From Acidimicrobiaceae bacterium (GTDB taxonomy: Bacteria; Actinomycetota; Acidimicrobiia; Acidimicrobiales; RAAP-2), in the NCBI GenBank assembly GCA_947456245.1, contig CANGPS010000001.1, positions 1 through 64,000 on the forward strand: a stretch of 64,000 nt of DNA, written 5' to 3'. A model generated the notes under the pieces. The model was not told the origin of the DNA, ran no database searches, and saw only the letters and a list, made by a program, of their open reading frames with translations. The translations under genes and the position numbers were made by a program. Shown here in pieces: positions 44,806-52,666 of the stretch; positions within the stretch are counted from its first letter, which is position 1; every line of letters begins with the position of its first letter.

Positions 44806-45447
44806 CTAACCGGAGCGCTTCGCGACCGGGCCGGCGCCGCAGCCGATCAGCCCGTGCGTCAGGAGCCCGACGATCTCGGCCGCCGCCGCGTCGGCGGGCC
44901 CGGTCGGACCCGTGGCCGAGCGCACCGCGAGCGCACCGTAGATCTGCTGCCCGATGAGGATCGAGGTCCGGGTCGGGTCGTCGACCCTCCAGGCTTCGGA
45001 GGTGGTGCCCTCCTCGAGCAGGGCGATGACGCGGGCGGCGACCTCCTCGCCGATCCCGCCGATCTGGGCTGACACCGCCGCACCCGCCGGGCTCGGTGCG
45101 CTCTGCACGGCCATGACCAGTCGGAAGAAGATCGGATCCTCGTCGATGGTCGTCAGCAGTGCCGTGATCAGGCGCTCGAGTGCCTCGGAGGGCGACCGCC
45201 CCGTGTCGAGGGCGAGCGCATCGGTCATCTGGGCGTACATCGACGCCACGCAGCCAACGAGCAGCTCGGTCCGGTTGGGGAAGTAGACGTACAGGGTCGA
45301 CCGGACCACTCCCGCCCCCGCTGCGATCTCGTCCATCGAGACCTCGAGCGACCCGCGCTGGCCGAACAGCCGGCGCGCCACGTCGATGATCTCGCTCCGG
45401 CGCCGATCCGTCCGATCGGGGGCGATGGCGCTGGCCAGGCCGGCCAC
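44806..45447 (-). CDS. TetR-family transcriptional regulator
   Basis: 213 aa. The N-terminal helix-turn-helix region reads SEIIDVARRLFGQRG, then SMDEIAAGAGVVRSTLYVYFPNRTELL (about 18-63), the normal TetR pattern; the C-terminal ligand domain is unassigned. GTG starts immediately after the P450 stop (TAG then GTG), so it is the second gene of a P450-tetR operon. An 18-bp inverted repeat at the P450 promoter is a good candidate for its own operator, which would make the operon autoregulated. Confidence 0.9.
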   Translation of the reverse strand: MAGLASAIAPDRTDRRRSEIIDVARRLFGQRGSLEVSMDEIAAGAGVVRSTLYVYFPNRTELLVGCVASMYAQMTDALALDTGRSPSEALERLITALLTTIDEDPIFFRLVMAVQSAPSPAGAAVSAQIGGIGEEVAARVIALLEEGTTSEAWRVDDPTRTSILIGQQIYGALAVRSATGPTGPADAAAAEIVGLLTHGLIGCGAGPVAKRSG

Positions 45448-46671
45448 CTAGCTGACGACCCTCGGTCCCGGGGTGAAGGAGACCGGCAGGTGCTTGATCC
45501 CGGAGATGAACGGGCTGCGAAGCCGCTGGGTCGGGCCGGTCTGGGTGATGTCGGGCATGCGGTCGAGGAGGTGCTCGAACATGACCTTGATCTCCATGCG
45601 GGCGAGGTTGGCCCCGAGGCAGAAGTGCGGGCCGCCACCGCCGAAGGCCATGTGGGGGTTCGGGTTCCGCCCGATGTCGAAGACCTCGGGGTTCTCGAAG
45701 ATCTTCTCGTCCCGGTTGGCCGAGATGTGGAAGAAGATGACCTTGTCACCCTGCTTGATCTCCGCGCCCTCGAGCGTGACGTCGGTCATGGCCGTGCGGC
45801 GGAAGTTCATCACCGGGGTGACGTAGCGCAGCATCTCCTCGACGGCGGAGTCCATGAGCGAGCGGTCGTCGCGCAGGCGGGCCCACTGGTCGGGGTTCTG
45901 GAAGAAGGTGTTCATGGCGCCGGCGATGAGGTTCCTGGTCGTCTCGTTGCCGGCGACGGCGAGGAGGAGGAAGAACAGCTCGAGCTCGAGGTCGCTCAGG
46001 TGCTCGTTCTCGACCTCCACCTGGGTCAGCACGCTCATCAGGTCCTGGTGGGGGTTCGAGCGCTTCGACGCGAACAGCTGGCTGGCGTAGGAGTAGAGCT
46101 CCATGGCGGCCTCGGCTGCCACCTCGGGGGTGATGTTGTACTCGGGGTCCTGGCTGCCGATCATCTTGTTCGACCAGTCGAACATCTTGTGGCGGTCCTC
46201 GAAGGGGACGCCCATGAGCTCGGCGATCACGATGAGCGGGAGCTCGGCCGCGATGTCGACGACGAAGTCGGCCTCTCCCTTCTCGATCACGTGGTCGATG
46301 AGCTCGTCGGTGACGGTGTGGAGTCGGGCCTCGAGGTCGCGGACCATGCGCGGGGTGAAGCCCTTGTTGACGAGGCGGCGGTAGCGGGTGTGCAGCGGCG
46401 GATCCATGTTGAGCATCATCAGCTGCTGCTGGACGACCTCCTCCTCGGGCACGTCGAAGGGCAGCGAGGTCATCGCCGAGCTCGAGTACTCCTCCCACTC
46501 CCGGTTCACCCGGACGCAGGCGTCATACGAGGTCACCGCCCAGTAGGGGACGACGTCGGGCTCCTCGCGCCATGAGACCGGTGCGGTGGCGCGCAGGTGA
46601 GAGAAGTACTCGTGGGGGACCGCGTCGACATAGGTGCCGGGGTCGGAGAGGATCAGGTCGTTCGGTGCCAT
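45448..46671 (-). CDS. Cytochrome P450
   Basis: 407 aa from ATG 46671 (GAGGGAG upstream). I-helix oxygen-binding motif LAVAGNETTRNL near 245, ExxR in EEMLRY near 285, and haem loop FGGGGPHFCLGANLAR near 345 with the ligand Cys. LNMDPPLHTRYRRLVNKGF near 95 is typical of soluble actinobacterial CYP124/125/142-like and linalool-hydroxylase-like enzymes, often acting on sterols, terpenoids or branched lipids. The track ORF runs further upstream through an unrelated region. First gene of an operon with TetR; operator and -10 lie just upstream. Confidence 0.93.
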   Translation of the reverse strand: MAPNDLILSDPGTYVDAVPHEYFSHLRATAPVSWREEPDVVPYWAVTSYDACVRVNREWEEYSSSAMTSLPFDVPEEEVVQQQLMMLNMDPPLHTRYRRLVNKGFTPRMVRDLEARLHTVTDELIDHVIEKGEADFVVDIAAELPLIVIAELMGVPFEDRHKMFDWSNKMIGSQDPEYNITPEVAAEAAMELYSYASQLFASKRSNPHQDLMSVLTQVEVENEHLSDLELELFFLLLAVAGNETTRNLIAGAMNTFFQNPDQWARLRDDRSLMDSAVEEMLRYVTPVMNFRRTAMTDVTLEGAEIKQGDKVIFFHISANRDEKIFENPEVFDIGRNPNPHMAFGGGGPHFCLGANLARMEIKVMFEHLLDRMPDITQTGPTQRLRSPFISGIKHLPVSFTPGPRVVS

Positions 46672-46692
46672 GGCTGGTGCTCCCTCGTCGTG

Positions 46693-46726
46693 ATCGGACA
46701 CCTGTCCGATCCGTGGGAGCACGATA
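46693..46726 (-). promoter_or_regulatory. -10 TATCGT and 18-bp operator ATCGGACA-CC-TGTCCGAT
   Basis: 46693-46710 is a perfect 8-2-8 inverted repeat. On the minus strand a TATCGT -10 (46726-46721) ends ten bases before it, so transcription would start at or just before the repeat, and the P450 start codon is 21 bases beyond. Ideal placement for a TetR-type repressor. Confidence 0.65.
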
Positions 46727-46757
46727 GCAGGGCCGTCGGAGGTGACAGGGGCGTGGC

Positions 46758-46976
46758 TCAGTCCGCGAAGGGCTTGCCCATGTGCCATCCGTTGCAGAAC
46801 TCGCACAGGTACACGTTGAGCTCGACCCGGTCCTCGACCCAGCGCAGCTGGGCGGCGTCCTGGGCGTCGCGCTGCGAGGGGAAGCGGGTCTTGGCGGCAC
46901 CGTCGGCCCGCCAGTGGGTGCCGCCGAGCGAGAGGGGCCGGTGCGACGGGCGCGGGGACCTGCGACGGCGAGCCAT
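46758..46976 (-). CDS. Small basic protein with C-terminal CxxC motif
   Basis: 72 aa from ATG 46976 (the track gives 78 aa from 46994). Arg-rich N-terminus ([12 protein letters not shown]), a middle with FPSQRDAQDAAQLRW, and a C-terminal LCEFCNGWHMG patch that resembles half a zinc knuckle; many short actinobacterial and phage proteins end similarly. No function assigned. A weak -10 (CAGACT) lies six bases before the ATG, fitting the leaderless pattern. Divergent from the DUF3039 gene, with which it shares a 56-bp intergenic region. Confidence 0.6.
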   Translation of the reverse strand: MARRRRSPRPSHRPLSLGGTHWRADGAAKTRFPSQRDAQDAAQLRWVEDRVELNVYLCEFCNGWHMGKPFAD

Positions 46977-47020
46977 GGCAAGAGTCTGGCCCATGGTCGG
47001 CCCCGGTCAGAGCGACTCGG

Positions 47021-47026
47021 TAGGTT
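47021..47026 (+). promoter_or_regulatory. -10 box TAGGTT, leaderless promoter
   Basis: TAGGTT, six bases (GGAGCC), then ATG 47033. GGAG is too close to the ATG to be a typical Shine-Dalgarno. Confidence 0.5.
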
Positions 47027-47032
47027 GGAGCC

Positions 47033-47320
47033 ATGACCGACATCGCTCCGGTGATCGAGCCGACCACGACCGACCCCATCCTCGACGAGGGGGATCACGA
47101 GCGCTTCACGCACATCGTCCTCGAGGGCTACACGCCGAAGGGCACCAAGGACGTGGTGCCCATCGGTAACTCGGTGGTCGAGGGCATGATCAACGGCACC
47201 GCCGTCACCGCCCTGTGCGGCAAGGTCTGGGTGCCGGGCCGCGACCCGGGGAAGTTCCCGGTCTGCAAGACCTGCGTCGAGGTGGCCGAGTCGATGGGGT
47301 GGAAGGTTCCGGGGGCCTGA
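47033..47320 (+). CDS. DUF3039 family protein
   Basis: 95 aa. Matches the actinobacterial DUF3039 pattern: DEGDHERFTHIV near 18, GNSVVEGMINGTAVTALCGKVWVPGRDP near 45, and CKTCVEVAESMGW near 78. Three Cys (CGK and CKTC) plus His residues could bind metal. Members are conserved across actinobacteria and lack a known role; many lie near helicase or nuclease genes. Transcribed from its own leaderless promoter, divergent from a second small CxxC protein. Confidence 0.85.
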   Translation: MTDIAPVIEPTTTDPILDEGDHERFTHIVLEGYTPKGTKDVVPIGNSVVEGMINGTAVTALCGKVWVPGRDPGKFPVCKTCVEVAESMGWKVPGA

Positions 47321-47363
47321 GCCCAGGGCGCCACCGGGAACGGGTCGGCAGCTGGCTCGCCGA

Positions 47364-48170
47364 CTAGGAGGTGACCCCGAGTCGCTCGGTGAAGAAGTCG
47401 AGCACCTGGGCGAGCGCCTGCTGGGTCGGAGAGCCCTCGGTGTCGGAGTAGTGCTCGGTGAGCACGGAGTGCGCTCCCTTGGGGTAGCCCCAGGGGTTGC
47501 CCTCGCTCGAGTCGATCTCCACGCCGATGAAGCCGTCGCCGAGCTCCTGGCGAAGTCGGGCGAAGCGCTGCTCGGGCACGGCCGGGTCGCAGGTGAAGCG
47601 CAGCCCGATCACCGGGGTGCCGTCTGCCACGCGCTGGCGGACGGCGGCGAGGTCGACGTCGGAGACCCCGAGCGACCCCTTGCGCTCAGCGCCGACGGGG
47701 AAGGGGAGCGAGGGCTGGCTGAGCACCGGCGCCACCACCACGGGATCCACCATCATGCCGAGGGCGAAGCCGCCGGTCAGGCACATGCCGACCGCACCGA
47801 CGCCCGGGCCACCGCAGCGGTCGTGCCACTCGCGGCTCAGCGCCCGCAGCCAGGAGATGACCGGGCTGGTCTTGTTCATGGCCATGACGGTGAACTCCTT
47901 CGAGATGCACGCCTTGGCCATCGAGGAGGCGATGTAGCCCTGCGAGGGAGCCCTCCCGGGCGTGCCGAAGAGGTCCGGGAGCACGGCCGTCATCCCGGCA
48001 GCGGCCACCTTGCGACCGAACTCGGCCACGAGGGGCGTGATCCCCGGGATCTCGTGGATCACGATGACGGCGGGTCCCTGGCCCAGCGAGTAGACCGTCC
48101 GAGCCTCGCCGTCGTGCTCGAAGCGCCCCACGGCGAAGTCGGCGAGGACCTGTGCAGCTGGTGTGTCCAT
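47364..48170 (-). CDS. Dienelactone hydrolase family protein
   Basis: 268 aa alpha/beta hydrolase. PAVIVIHEIPGITP near 33, VLPDLFGTPG near 63, and GVGAVGMCLTGGFALGMM near 125, where the nucleophile is Cys as in dienelactone hydrolases; a late PKGAHSVLTEHY holds the His. The family opens lactones or hydrolyses small esters in aromatic degradation, but many members are uncharacterised. ATG 48170 is six bases after a TAGGGT -10. A short inverted repeat (47344-47349 with 47359-47364) overlaps the stop and may aid termination. Confidence 0.85.
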   Translation of the reverse strand: MDTPAAQVLADFAVGRFEHDGEARTVYSLGQGPAVIVIHEIPGITPLVAEFGRKVAAAGMTAVLPDLFGTPGRAPSQGYIASSMAKACISKEFTVMAMNKTSPVISWLRALSREWHDRCGGPGVGAVGMCLTGGFALGMMVDPVVVAPVLSQPSLPFPVGAERKGSLGVSDVDLAAVRQRVADGTPVIGLRFTCDPAVPEQRFARLRQELGDGFIGVEIDSSEGNPWGYPKGAHSVLTEHYSDTEGSPTQQALAQVLDFFTERLGVTS

Positions 48171-48176
48171 GGCCGA

Positions 48177-48182
48177 ACCCTA
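48177..48182 (-). promoter_or_regulatory. -10 box TAGGGT, leaderless promoter
   Basis: TAGGGT, six bases, then ATG 48170 on the minus strand. Confidence 0.55.
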
Positions 48183-48275
48183 GGACCACGTCTCGTGCGC
48201 GTCCATCACCGCTGCATCGTGCGGCTCATCGAACCTCCGTAGGATGGCGACCGTCGGACGACGGACGGGGGGATC

Positions 48276-49907
48276 ATGGGGCGACGCACAACCACGTGGA
48301 TGGGGTCGGTGGCGATGACCCGCCGCCAGCTCCTGGCGGCCGGTGCGGTGGGGGCGGCCTCGGCGATGGTCGTCACGCGGCCCGCTGGTGCCGCCTCGCT
48401 TCCCTTCGCCCTGACCAGCCCGGCCGGCCCCGCGCCGCACCCGAGGCTCAAGGTCGGCAAGCCCGTGGCGGCCTACGACAGGATCGAGCACATCATCATC
48501 GTGATGATGGAGAACCACTCCTTCGACAACATCCTCGGTTCGTGCGGCCGAGGCGACGGCCTGACCTTCGCCGGCGGCGACACGTCGACGAGGGCGCTCA
48601 ACACCAACCCCAACCGCCCCGACGACCTCAACTACGCCACCAACAAGACCATCCGGGCGTTCGAGATGCCGACGACGGTGCAGATGGCCGAGAAGCCGTC
48701 CCAGGCCTGGGGTGCCTCGTGGACGCAGTTCTACGGCACCGACTCCCCGACGTCCGAGTACCTCGGCGACGGCTCGTACCCGGCCGAGCGGAACTCCGGC
48801 TTCGTCCTGTCGGACTCCGGTCCGGTGGGCATGGGCTACTACACCGAGGAGCACGTGCCCTTCATCCGGTCGATGGCTCGGAACTTCCCCATCGCCGACC
48901 GCTGGTTCGGCTCCTGCATGGCGCAGACCTATCCGAACCGCCGGTTCATGATGGCCGGGACGTCCCTCGGGCAGACCTGGAACGACCTCAGCATGTCGGA
49001 CCTGCCGCGCAACGGCACGATCCTCCAGGCGATGTCCGAGCACAACATCTCGTGGAAGAACTACTTCGGGAGCCTCCCGAGCACGCTCATCTGGCCCGGC
49101 CAGGGCCGTGACGTCTCGTTCTTCGACCACCTGCGCGGCATCGAGAACTACTTCATCGACGCCAAGAACGGCACCCTTCCGAGCGTGAGCATCGTGGACC
49201 CGAACTTCGACCAGGCCTCAGGGGAGAACGCCGAGGACGTCCAGCACCACGACGCCTTCCTCCAGAAGGTCGTGACCGCCGCGGTCAAGGGGAAGCACTG
49301 GGATCGCACCCTGCTCGTGTTCACCTATGACGAGCACGGCGGCTACTACGACCACGTGCCGCCGCCCACGGCGCCCGTCCCGGACGCCTCCGTCCCCCAG
49401 GTCGTGGTCAAGCCGGGGGATGTCTGGGCCGGGGGCTCGGAGTACGTCGGCTTCGGCCGCCTCGGCTTCCGGGTCCCCGCCATCGTGGTCAGCCCCTACG
49501 CCAAGCCCGGGTATGTCACCTCGACCGTGTTCGACCACACGGCGGTGATGAAGCTGATCCAGAAGAAGTGGAACCTGCCCTCGTTCACGCCGCGCGACGC
49601 CGCCTCGAACGACCCGTGGGAGATGGTCGATCTCGAGGCACCTCCGGCCTTCCCCACCTTCAGGTCGACCGGCCTGGCCGGTCCCACGATCGAGTTCGGT
49701 GGATCTCGTCCCGTGTCACCTGCCATCGGCAGCTACCGCCCCACGCATGAGGAGACGGCTGTCTACCCCGATGGCGGTCCGAAGGTGCCGGGCTTCGGGA
49801 TCCCTCGTCGCAAGCAGTACTACGAGAAGAAGAACGGGACCCCGCTGCCGGCCAAGGGCGAGACGCCGTTCTACACAGCGTTGCGTCAGGCGTGGGAGCA
49901 GAGCTGA
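48276..49907 (+). CDS. Tat-exported phosphoesterase (phospholipase C / acid phosphatase family)
   Basis: 543 aa. The N-terminus has a twin-arginine signal (TRRQLLAAG at residues 15-23, hydrophobic stretch, then PAGAAS). The phosphoesterase family core follows: IIIVMMENHSFDNILGS near 73 (metal/nucleophile region), FGSCMAQTYPNRRFMMAG near 215, FTYDEHGGYYDHVPPP near 352, and VPAIVVSPYAKPGYV near 395. This covers phosphatidylcholine-hydrolysing PLCs and acid phosphatases exported folded by Tat, suited to phosphate scavenging. A -10 TAGGAT is at 48240-48245 and GGGGGGA precedes the ATG. Coupled (TGATG) to a small membrane protein. Confidence 0.87.
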   Translation: MGRRTTTWMGSVAMTRRQLLAAGAVGAASAMVVTRPAGAASLPFALTSPAGPAPHPRLKVGKPVAAYDRIEHIIIVMMENHSFDNILGSCGRGDGLTFAGGDTSTRALNTNPNRPDDLNYATNKTIRAFEMPTTVQMAEKPSQAWGASWTQFYGTDSPTSEYLGDGSYPAERNSGFVLSDSGPVGMGYYTEEHVPFIRSMARNFPIADRWFGSCMAQTYPNRRFMMAGTSLGQTWNDLSMSDLPRNGTILQAMSEHNISWKNYFGSLPSTLIWPGQGRDVSFFDHLRGIENYFIDAKNGTLPSVSIVDPNFDQASGENAEDVQHHDAFLQKVVTAAVKGKHWDRTLLVFTYDEHGGYYDHVPPPTAPVPDASVPQVVVKPGDVWAGGSEYVGFGRLGFRVPAIVVSPYAKPGYVTSTVFDHTAVMKLIQKKWNLPSFTPRDAASNDPWEMVDLEAPPAFPTFRSTGLAGPTIEFGGSRPVSPAIGSYRPTHEETAVYPDGGPKVPGFGIPRRKQYYEKKNGTPLPAKGETPFYTALRQAWEQS

Positions 49908-50146
49908 TGGCCATCGTCGACCCTCCCTGGTTCGTCAGGAAGAGGATCGGCTGGGGACTGTCCCCGGGGACGTGGCAGGGGTGGGCGGCCATCGGGATCC
50001 TCGCCAACGCGGTGCTGATCTGCGCCATCGTGCTGGCCCACGATGCGGTGGCGCTCGGGATCGCCGTCGGGCTCCTGCTCGTCGCCTTCTGCGTGGTGGC
50101 GGTGCTCACGGGTGAGGCTCCCGGCAAGCGCGCTCGTCGTCGCTGA
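49907..50146 (+). CDS. Small membrane protein
   Basis: 79 aa from ATG 49907, which shares one base with the phosphoesterase stop. Two hydrophobic segments (AAIGILANAVLICAIVLA and VALGIAVGLLLVAFCVVAVL) and a basic C-terminal tail (GKRARRR), predicted inner-membrane hairpin with both ends cytoplasmic. The track's 49892 start precedes the upstream stop. It may assist the exported phosphoesterase or the following ATP-grasp gene, which begins five bases later. No family recognised. Confidence 0.65.
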   Translation: MAIVDPPWFVRKRIGWGLSPGTWQGWAAIGILANAVLICAIVLAHDAVALGIAVGLLLVAFCVVAVLTGEAPGKRARRR

Positions 50147-50151
50147 GCGCG

Positions 50152-50976
50152 GTGGACGTCCTGCTCCTCACGGAGCCCAAGCACCCGCCGAGGACCGGAC
50201 CGGCGTCGGCGCGCTATGAGGCCGGGCGCGGCAACCTGCTCGCCGAGGCGCTGCTCGACGCCGGCCACCAGCCGGTGATGTGGTGGGACCACCCGCTCGG
50301 GCCGATGGTCGAGGCCGACCCGTCGGTGGTCCTCCTGCGCTCCGGCGCCCCCATCCAGCTCGATCGCGCGGAGCGCCTGGCGCTGGCGGGCCTGGCCGTC
50401 GTAAACGACCCGGCGGCCCATCGCCGGGCTCAGGACAAGCTCGACCAGGCCGCCGCGTTCCTGCGTGCCGGGGTCCCGCACCCGGCGACGGCAGGCATCG
50501 GCGAGGGGGTCGACCTTGCCGCATCGACGTCGCTCGTGGCCAAGCCGCGACGGGGCTCGTCGGGTGACCAGGTCCGACTGGTGTCCGGCCAGGAGGCACG
50601 AGATGCGCTGTCGGCCGGCGACCTCGTCCAAGAGCGCGTCGTCGACGCCGTCGAGTACCGGGTGACCGTGGTGGGGGGAGTCGCCGTGGCCTGGGCGCGG
50701 AAGATCCTGGCCGAGGGGGAGTTCCGGGCGAACCTCGACCGAGGGGCGCGGATGGTCGCGACCGAGCGGCCTGAGGGGGACGCAGCATCGGTGGCATGCG
50801 CTGCCGTGGAGGCGCTGGGCCTCGACATCGGCGGGGTGGACCTGATGGTCACCCGGTCCGGACCGGTGGTGCTGGAGGTCAATGCCGCCACCACGCTGCA
50901 CGGTGCGGATGCAGGCTCCACGTCGGAGATCCTGCGTGCGGTGGTCGCCCTGTGCGCCGCCGCGGGTGGTCGCTGA
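50152..50976 (+). CDS. ATP-grasp protein (RimK/glutathione synthetase-like)
   Basis: 274 aa with a GTG start. ATP-grasp signs: VAKPRRGSSGDQVRLV near 126 (lysine and Gly-rich loop), LVQERVVDAVEYRVTVV near 160, and GVDLMVTRSGPVVLEVNAATTLHG near 235 with the E-x-N metal-binding motif. The group ligates a carboxylate to an amine or thiol with ATP, as in RimK, GshB and related enzymes. Substrates unknown. Third gene of a tight cluster with the phosphoesterase; a strong hairpin follows it. Confidence 0.85.
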   Translation: MDVLLLTEPKHPPRTGPASARYEAGRGNLLAEALLDAGHQPVMWWDHPLGPMVEADPSVVLLRSGAPIQLDRAERLALAGLAVVNDPAAHRRAQDKLDQAAAFLRAGVPHPATAGIGEGVDLAASTSLVAKPRRGSSGDQVRLVSGQEARDALSAGDLVQERVVDAVEYRVTVVGGVAVAWARKILAEGEFRANLDRGARMVATERPEGDAASVACAAVEALGLDIGGVDLMVTRSGPVVLEVNAATTLHGADAGSTSEILRAVVALCAAAGGR

Positions 50977-50998
50977 GGACGACCGGAGATCACCCCGA

Positions 50999-51037
50999 CC
51001 AGCCGGCCTGCCATCCCGGTGGGGGCAGGCCGGCTGG
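50999..51037. terminator. Strong hairpin between convergent genes
   Basis: 50999-51012 and 51024-51037 form a perfect 14-bp stem (core AGCCGGCCTGCC) with an 11-base loop, between the ATP-grasp stop (50976) and the cold-shock stop (51050). Serves either direction; no T tract. Confidence 0.6.
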
Positions 51038-51049
51038 CGGAGCTGAGGA

Positions 51050-51250
51050 TCAGATGGCGCGGACGGCCTTGGCCTCTTCGCCCTTGCGACCCTCGCCGAC
51101 CTCGAACTCGACGGCCTGGCCCTCCTCGAGGGAGCGGTAGCCGTCACCCTCGATGTTCGAGTAGTGGACGAAGACGTCCTCGCCGTCGGGACGCGAGATG
51201 AAGCCGTAGCCCTTCTCGTTGTTGAAAAACTTCACGGTGCCGGTAGGCAT
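51050..51250 (-). CDS. Cold-shock protein (CspA family)
   Basis: 66 aa from ATG 51250, with GAAGGAA upstream. Complete [18 protein letters not shown] (RNP1-like KGYGFI) at residues 4-18, then DVFVHYSNI (RNP2-like VFVH) at 26-34, and a C-terminal [14 protein letters not shown] strand. Binds single-stranded RNA/DNA as a chaperone. The ORF track extends it by eleven residues into the leader. The divergent 242-bp spacer to the TetR gene could hold a long 5' UTR, typical of csp genes. Confidence 0.95.
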   Translation of the reverse strand: MPTGTVKFFNNEKGYGFISRPDGEDVFVHYSNIEGDGYRSLEEGQAVEFEVGEGRKGEEAKAVRAI

Positions 51251-51492
51251 GACTGCATTCCTTCTTTCTTTGGATTCCCGCATGGTGCGGTGGTGGGCAG
51301 GCCGGGGCCCGTCGCCGTCAGGCGAGGAGCGTGGCTGCGGAGTGGAGAGGAGAGGTGGTCGATGGACCGATCTGTGCGTCGCTGTCTGACAGGCGACGAT
51401 TGCTGTGCGTCCCCAACCGTAGCCGTGATGACGGCCGGGTGCTCCTGCAGGGCCGCCGAGACGTGAAAATCATTCAGGTAACATGGCGGCCG

Positions 51493-52149
51493 ATGACCAT
51501 GGCCAAGCCGATCCCAAGGCTCGAGAAGCGCTCGGCGCTCATCGACGCAACCCTCGACGAGGTCCGCATCCACGGCCCCATCAACGTCCACCCGTCGGAG
51601 ATCTGCGAGGCGCTCGGGCTCTCGAAGGCGCTGGTGAACTATCACTTCGGCGGTCGCGACGGTCTCGTGGCCGAGGCCATGGAGCGGGGGTACGCCCTCT
51701 ACGTCGACGGGCTCATGGCGGCTGCCGACGCCGCCGGCGACGATCCGGTCGAGCGACTGTTCGCCTGGTTCGAGGCCCAGGTGCGCTGGACCATCGCCAA
51801 CCCGGGACTGGCGGCGGCCCTCAACTTCCCGACCGAGGCCGGCGGCATGACCGAGGAGACCAGCTCAGTGATCGCCTCTCGGATGACCGAGCATGGTGCG
51901 AGGAACTTCGCCAACCTGACGGCTCTGGTCGTGGCCGCCCGGGTGGAGCTCTCGGACTCCGATCCCGAGGATGCCGTCGGGATGGCCCTCGACGCGGGCG
52001 TGGTCGGCTGGCTCTGCCTGGGCTCGTCCGTCTGGTTCTCCGGCCGCCACCTGCCGACCCGGGAGATGGGTCTGGCGCAGTACCTCGATCTGGCCTTGGC
52101 GCACATGCGGACCTTGATCGTCGCCATGCTCAGCCGCCCGGCCGCCTGA
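51493..52149 (+). CDS. TetR-family transcriptional regulator
   Basis: 218 aa from ATG 51493 (another ATG at 51499). HTH region: ALIDATLDEVRIHGPINVHPSEICEALGLSKALVNYHFGGRDGLVAEAM at about 13-61, with VNYHFGGRDGL as the recognition-helix end. A ligand domain follows. TAACAT, a plausible -10, lies eight bases upstream, suggesting a leaderless or near-leaderless mRNA. No operator palindrome was found nearby. The convergent arfB stop lies two bases beyond its own. Confidence 0.88.
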   Translation: MTMAKPIPRLEKRSALIDATLDEVRIHGPINVHPSEICEALGLSKALVNYHFGGRDGLVAEAMERGYALYVDGLMAAADAAGDDPVERLFAWFEAQVRWTIANPGLAAALNFPTEAGGMTEETSSVIASRMTEHGARNFANLTALVVAARVELSDSDPEDAVGMALDAGVVGWLCLGSSVWFSGRHLPTREMGLAQYLDLALAHMRTLIVAMLSRPAA

Positions 52150-52151
52150 GG

Positions 52152-52556
52152 TCAGTCCTCGCCGCGGAACTGCCGCTGGCGCTTGGTCTCCGATCTGCGC
52201 GCCTTCTCCTCGAGCCGCTTCCTCGTCGCCGACCGCTTCGGCCGCGTGGCGACGCGTCGGGCCTTCGGTGCAGCGGCCGCATCGAGGGCGGCGAGCGCCC
52301 GGGCCTGGGCGAGCTGGCGGTTGCGCCACTGGCTCCGACTCTCCTCGCAGGTGACGGTGAGCTGATCGCCGATGGTCTGGCGGACCCTGGCGCGCACGAC
52401 GTCGCTCATGGTGCAGGCGTCGAGGTCGATGGTCAGGTGGACCTTCGAGCTGGTGGTGTTGACGTGCTGGCCACCCGGGCCTCCCGATCGGGCGAAGCGC
52501 GTCGAGATGGCGGACTCAGGGACGACGATCCCTCGGGCGGTGCGGAGCTCCTCCAT
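52152..52556 (-). CDS. arfB: Alternative ribosome-rescue factor (ArfB/YaeJ-type peptidyl-tRNA hydrolase)
   Basis: 134 aa from ATG 52556 (the track ORF is 154 aa with an unlikely extension). RF-1-like domain with the GGQ motif in FARSGGPGGQHVNTTSSKVHL near 27, which releases peptides from stalled ribosomes, and a strongly basic C-terminal tail (KRSATRKRLEEKARRSETKRQRQF) that enters the mRNA channel. No stop-codon recognition domain, distinguishing it from PrfA/B. Single gene between a TetR and a PhzF gene. Confidence 0.92.
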   Translation of the reverse strand: MEELRTARGIVVPESAISTRFARSGGPGGQHVNTTSSKVHLTIDLDACTMSDVVRARVRQTIGDQLTVTCEESRSQWRNRQLAQARALAALDAAAAPKARRVATRPKRSATRKRLEEKARRSETKRQRQFRGED

Positions 52557-52666
52557 GGCCCCGAGTCTTGTCGGTGCGAGGACGTCGGGTGGAGCGAGTG
52601 CCGGGATCCCGGGCACGTGGGTAGCGTCGGACAGGTCTGGTGCGCGCTGACAGGAGGAGGATGATC

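Noticed and set aside
51251-51492. Riboswitch in the leader between csp and tetR
   Set aside because: No recognisable riboswitch core or conserved hairpin set was seen; a long csp 5' UTR is possible but cannot be shown.
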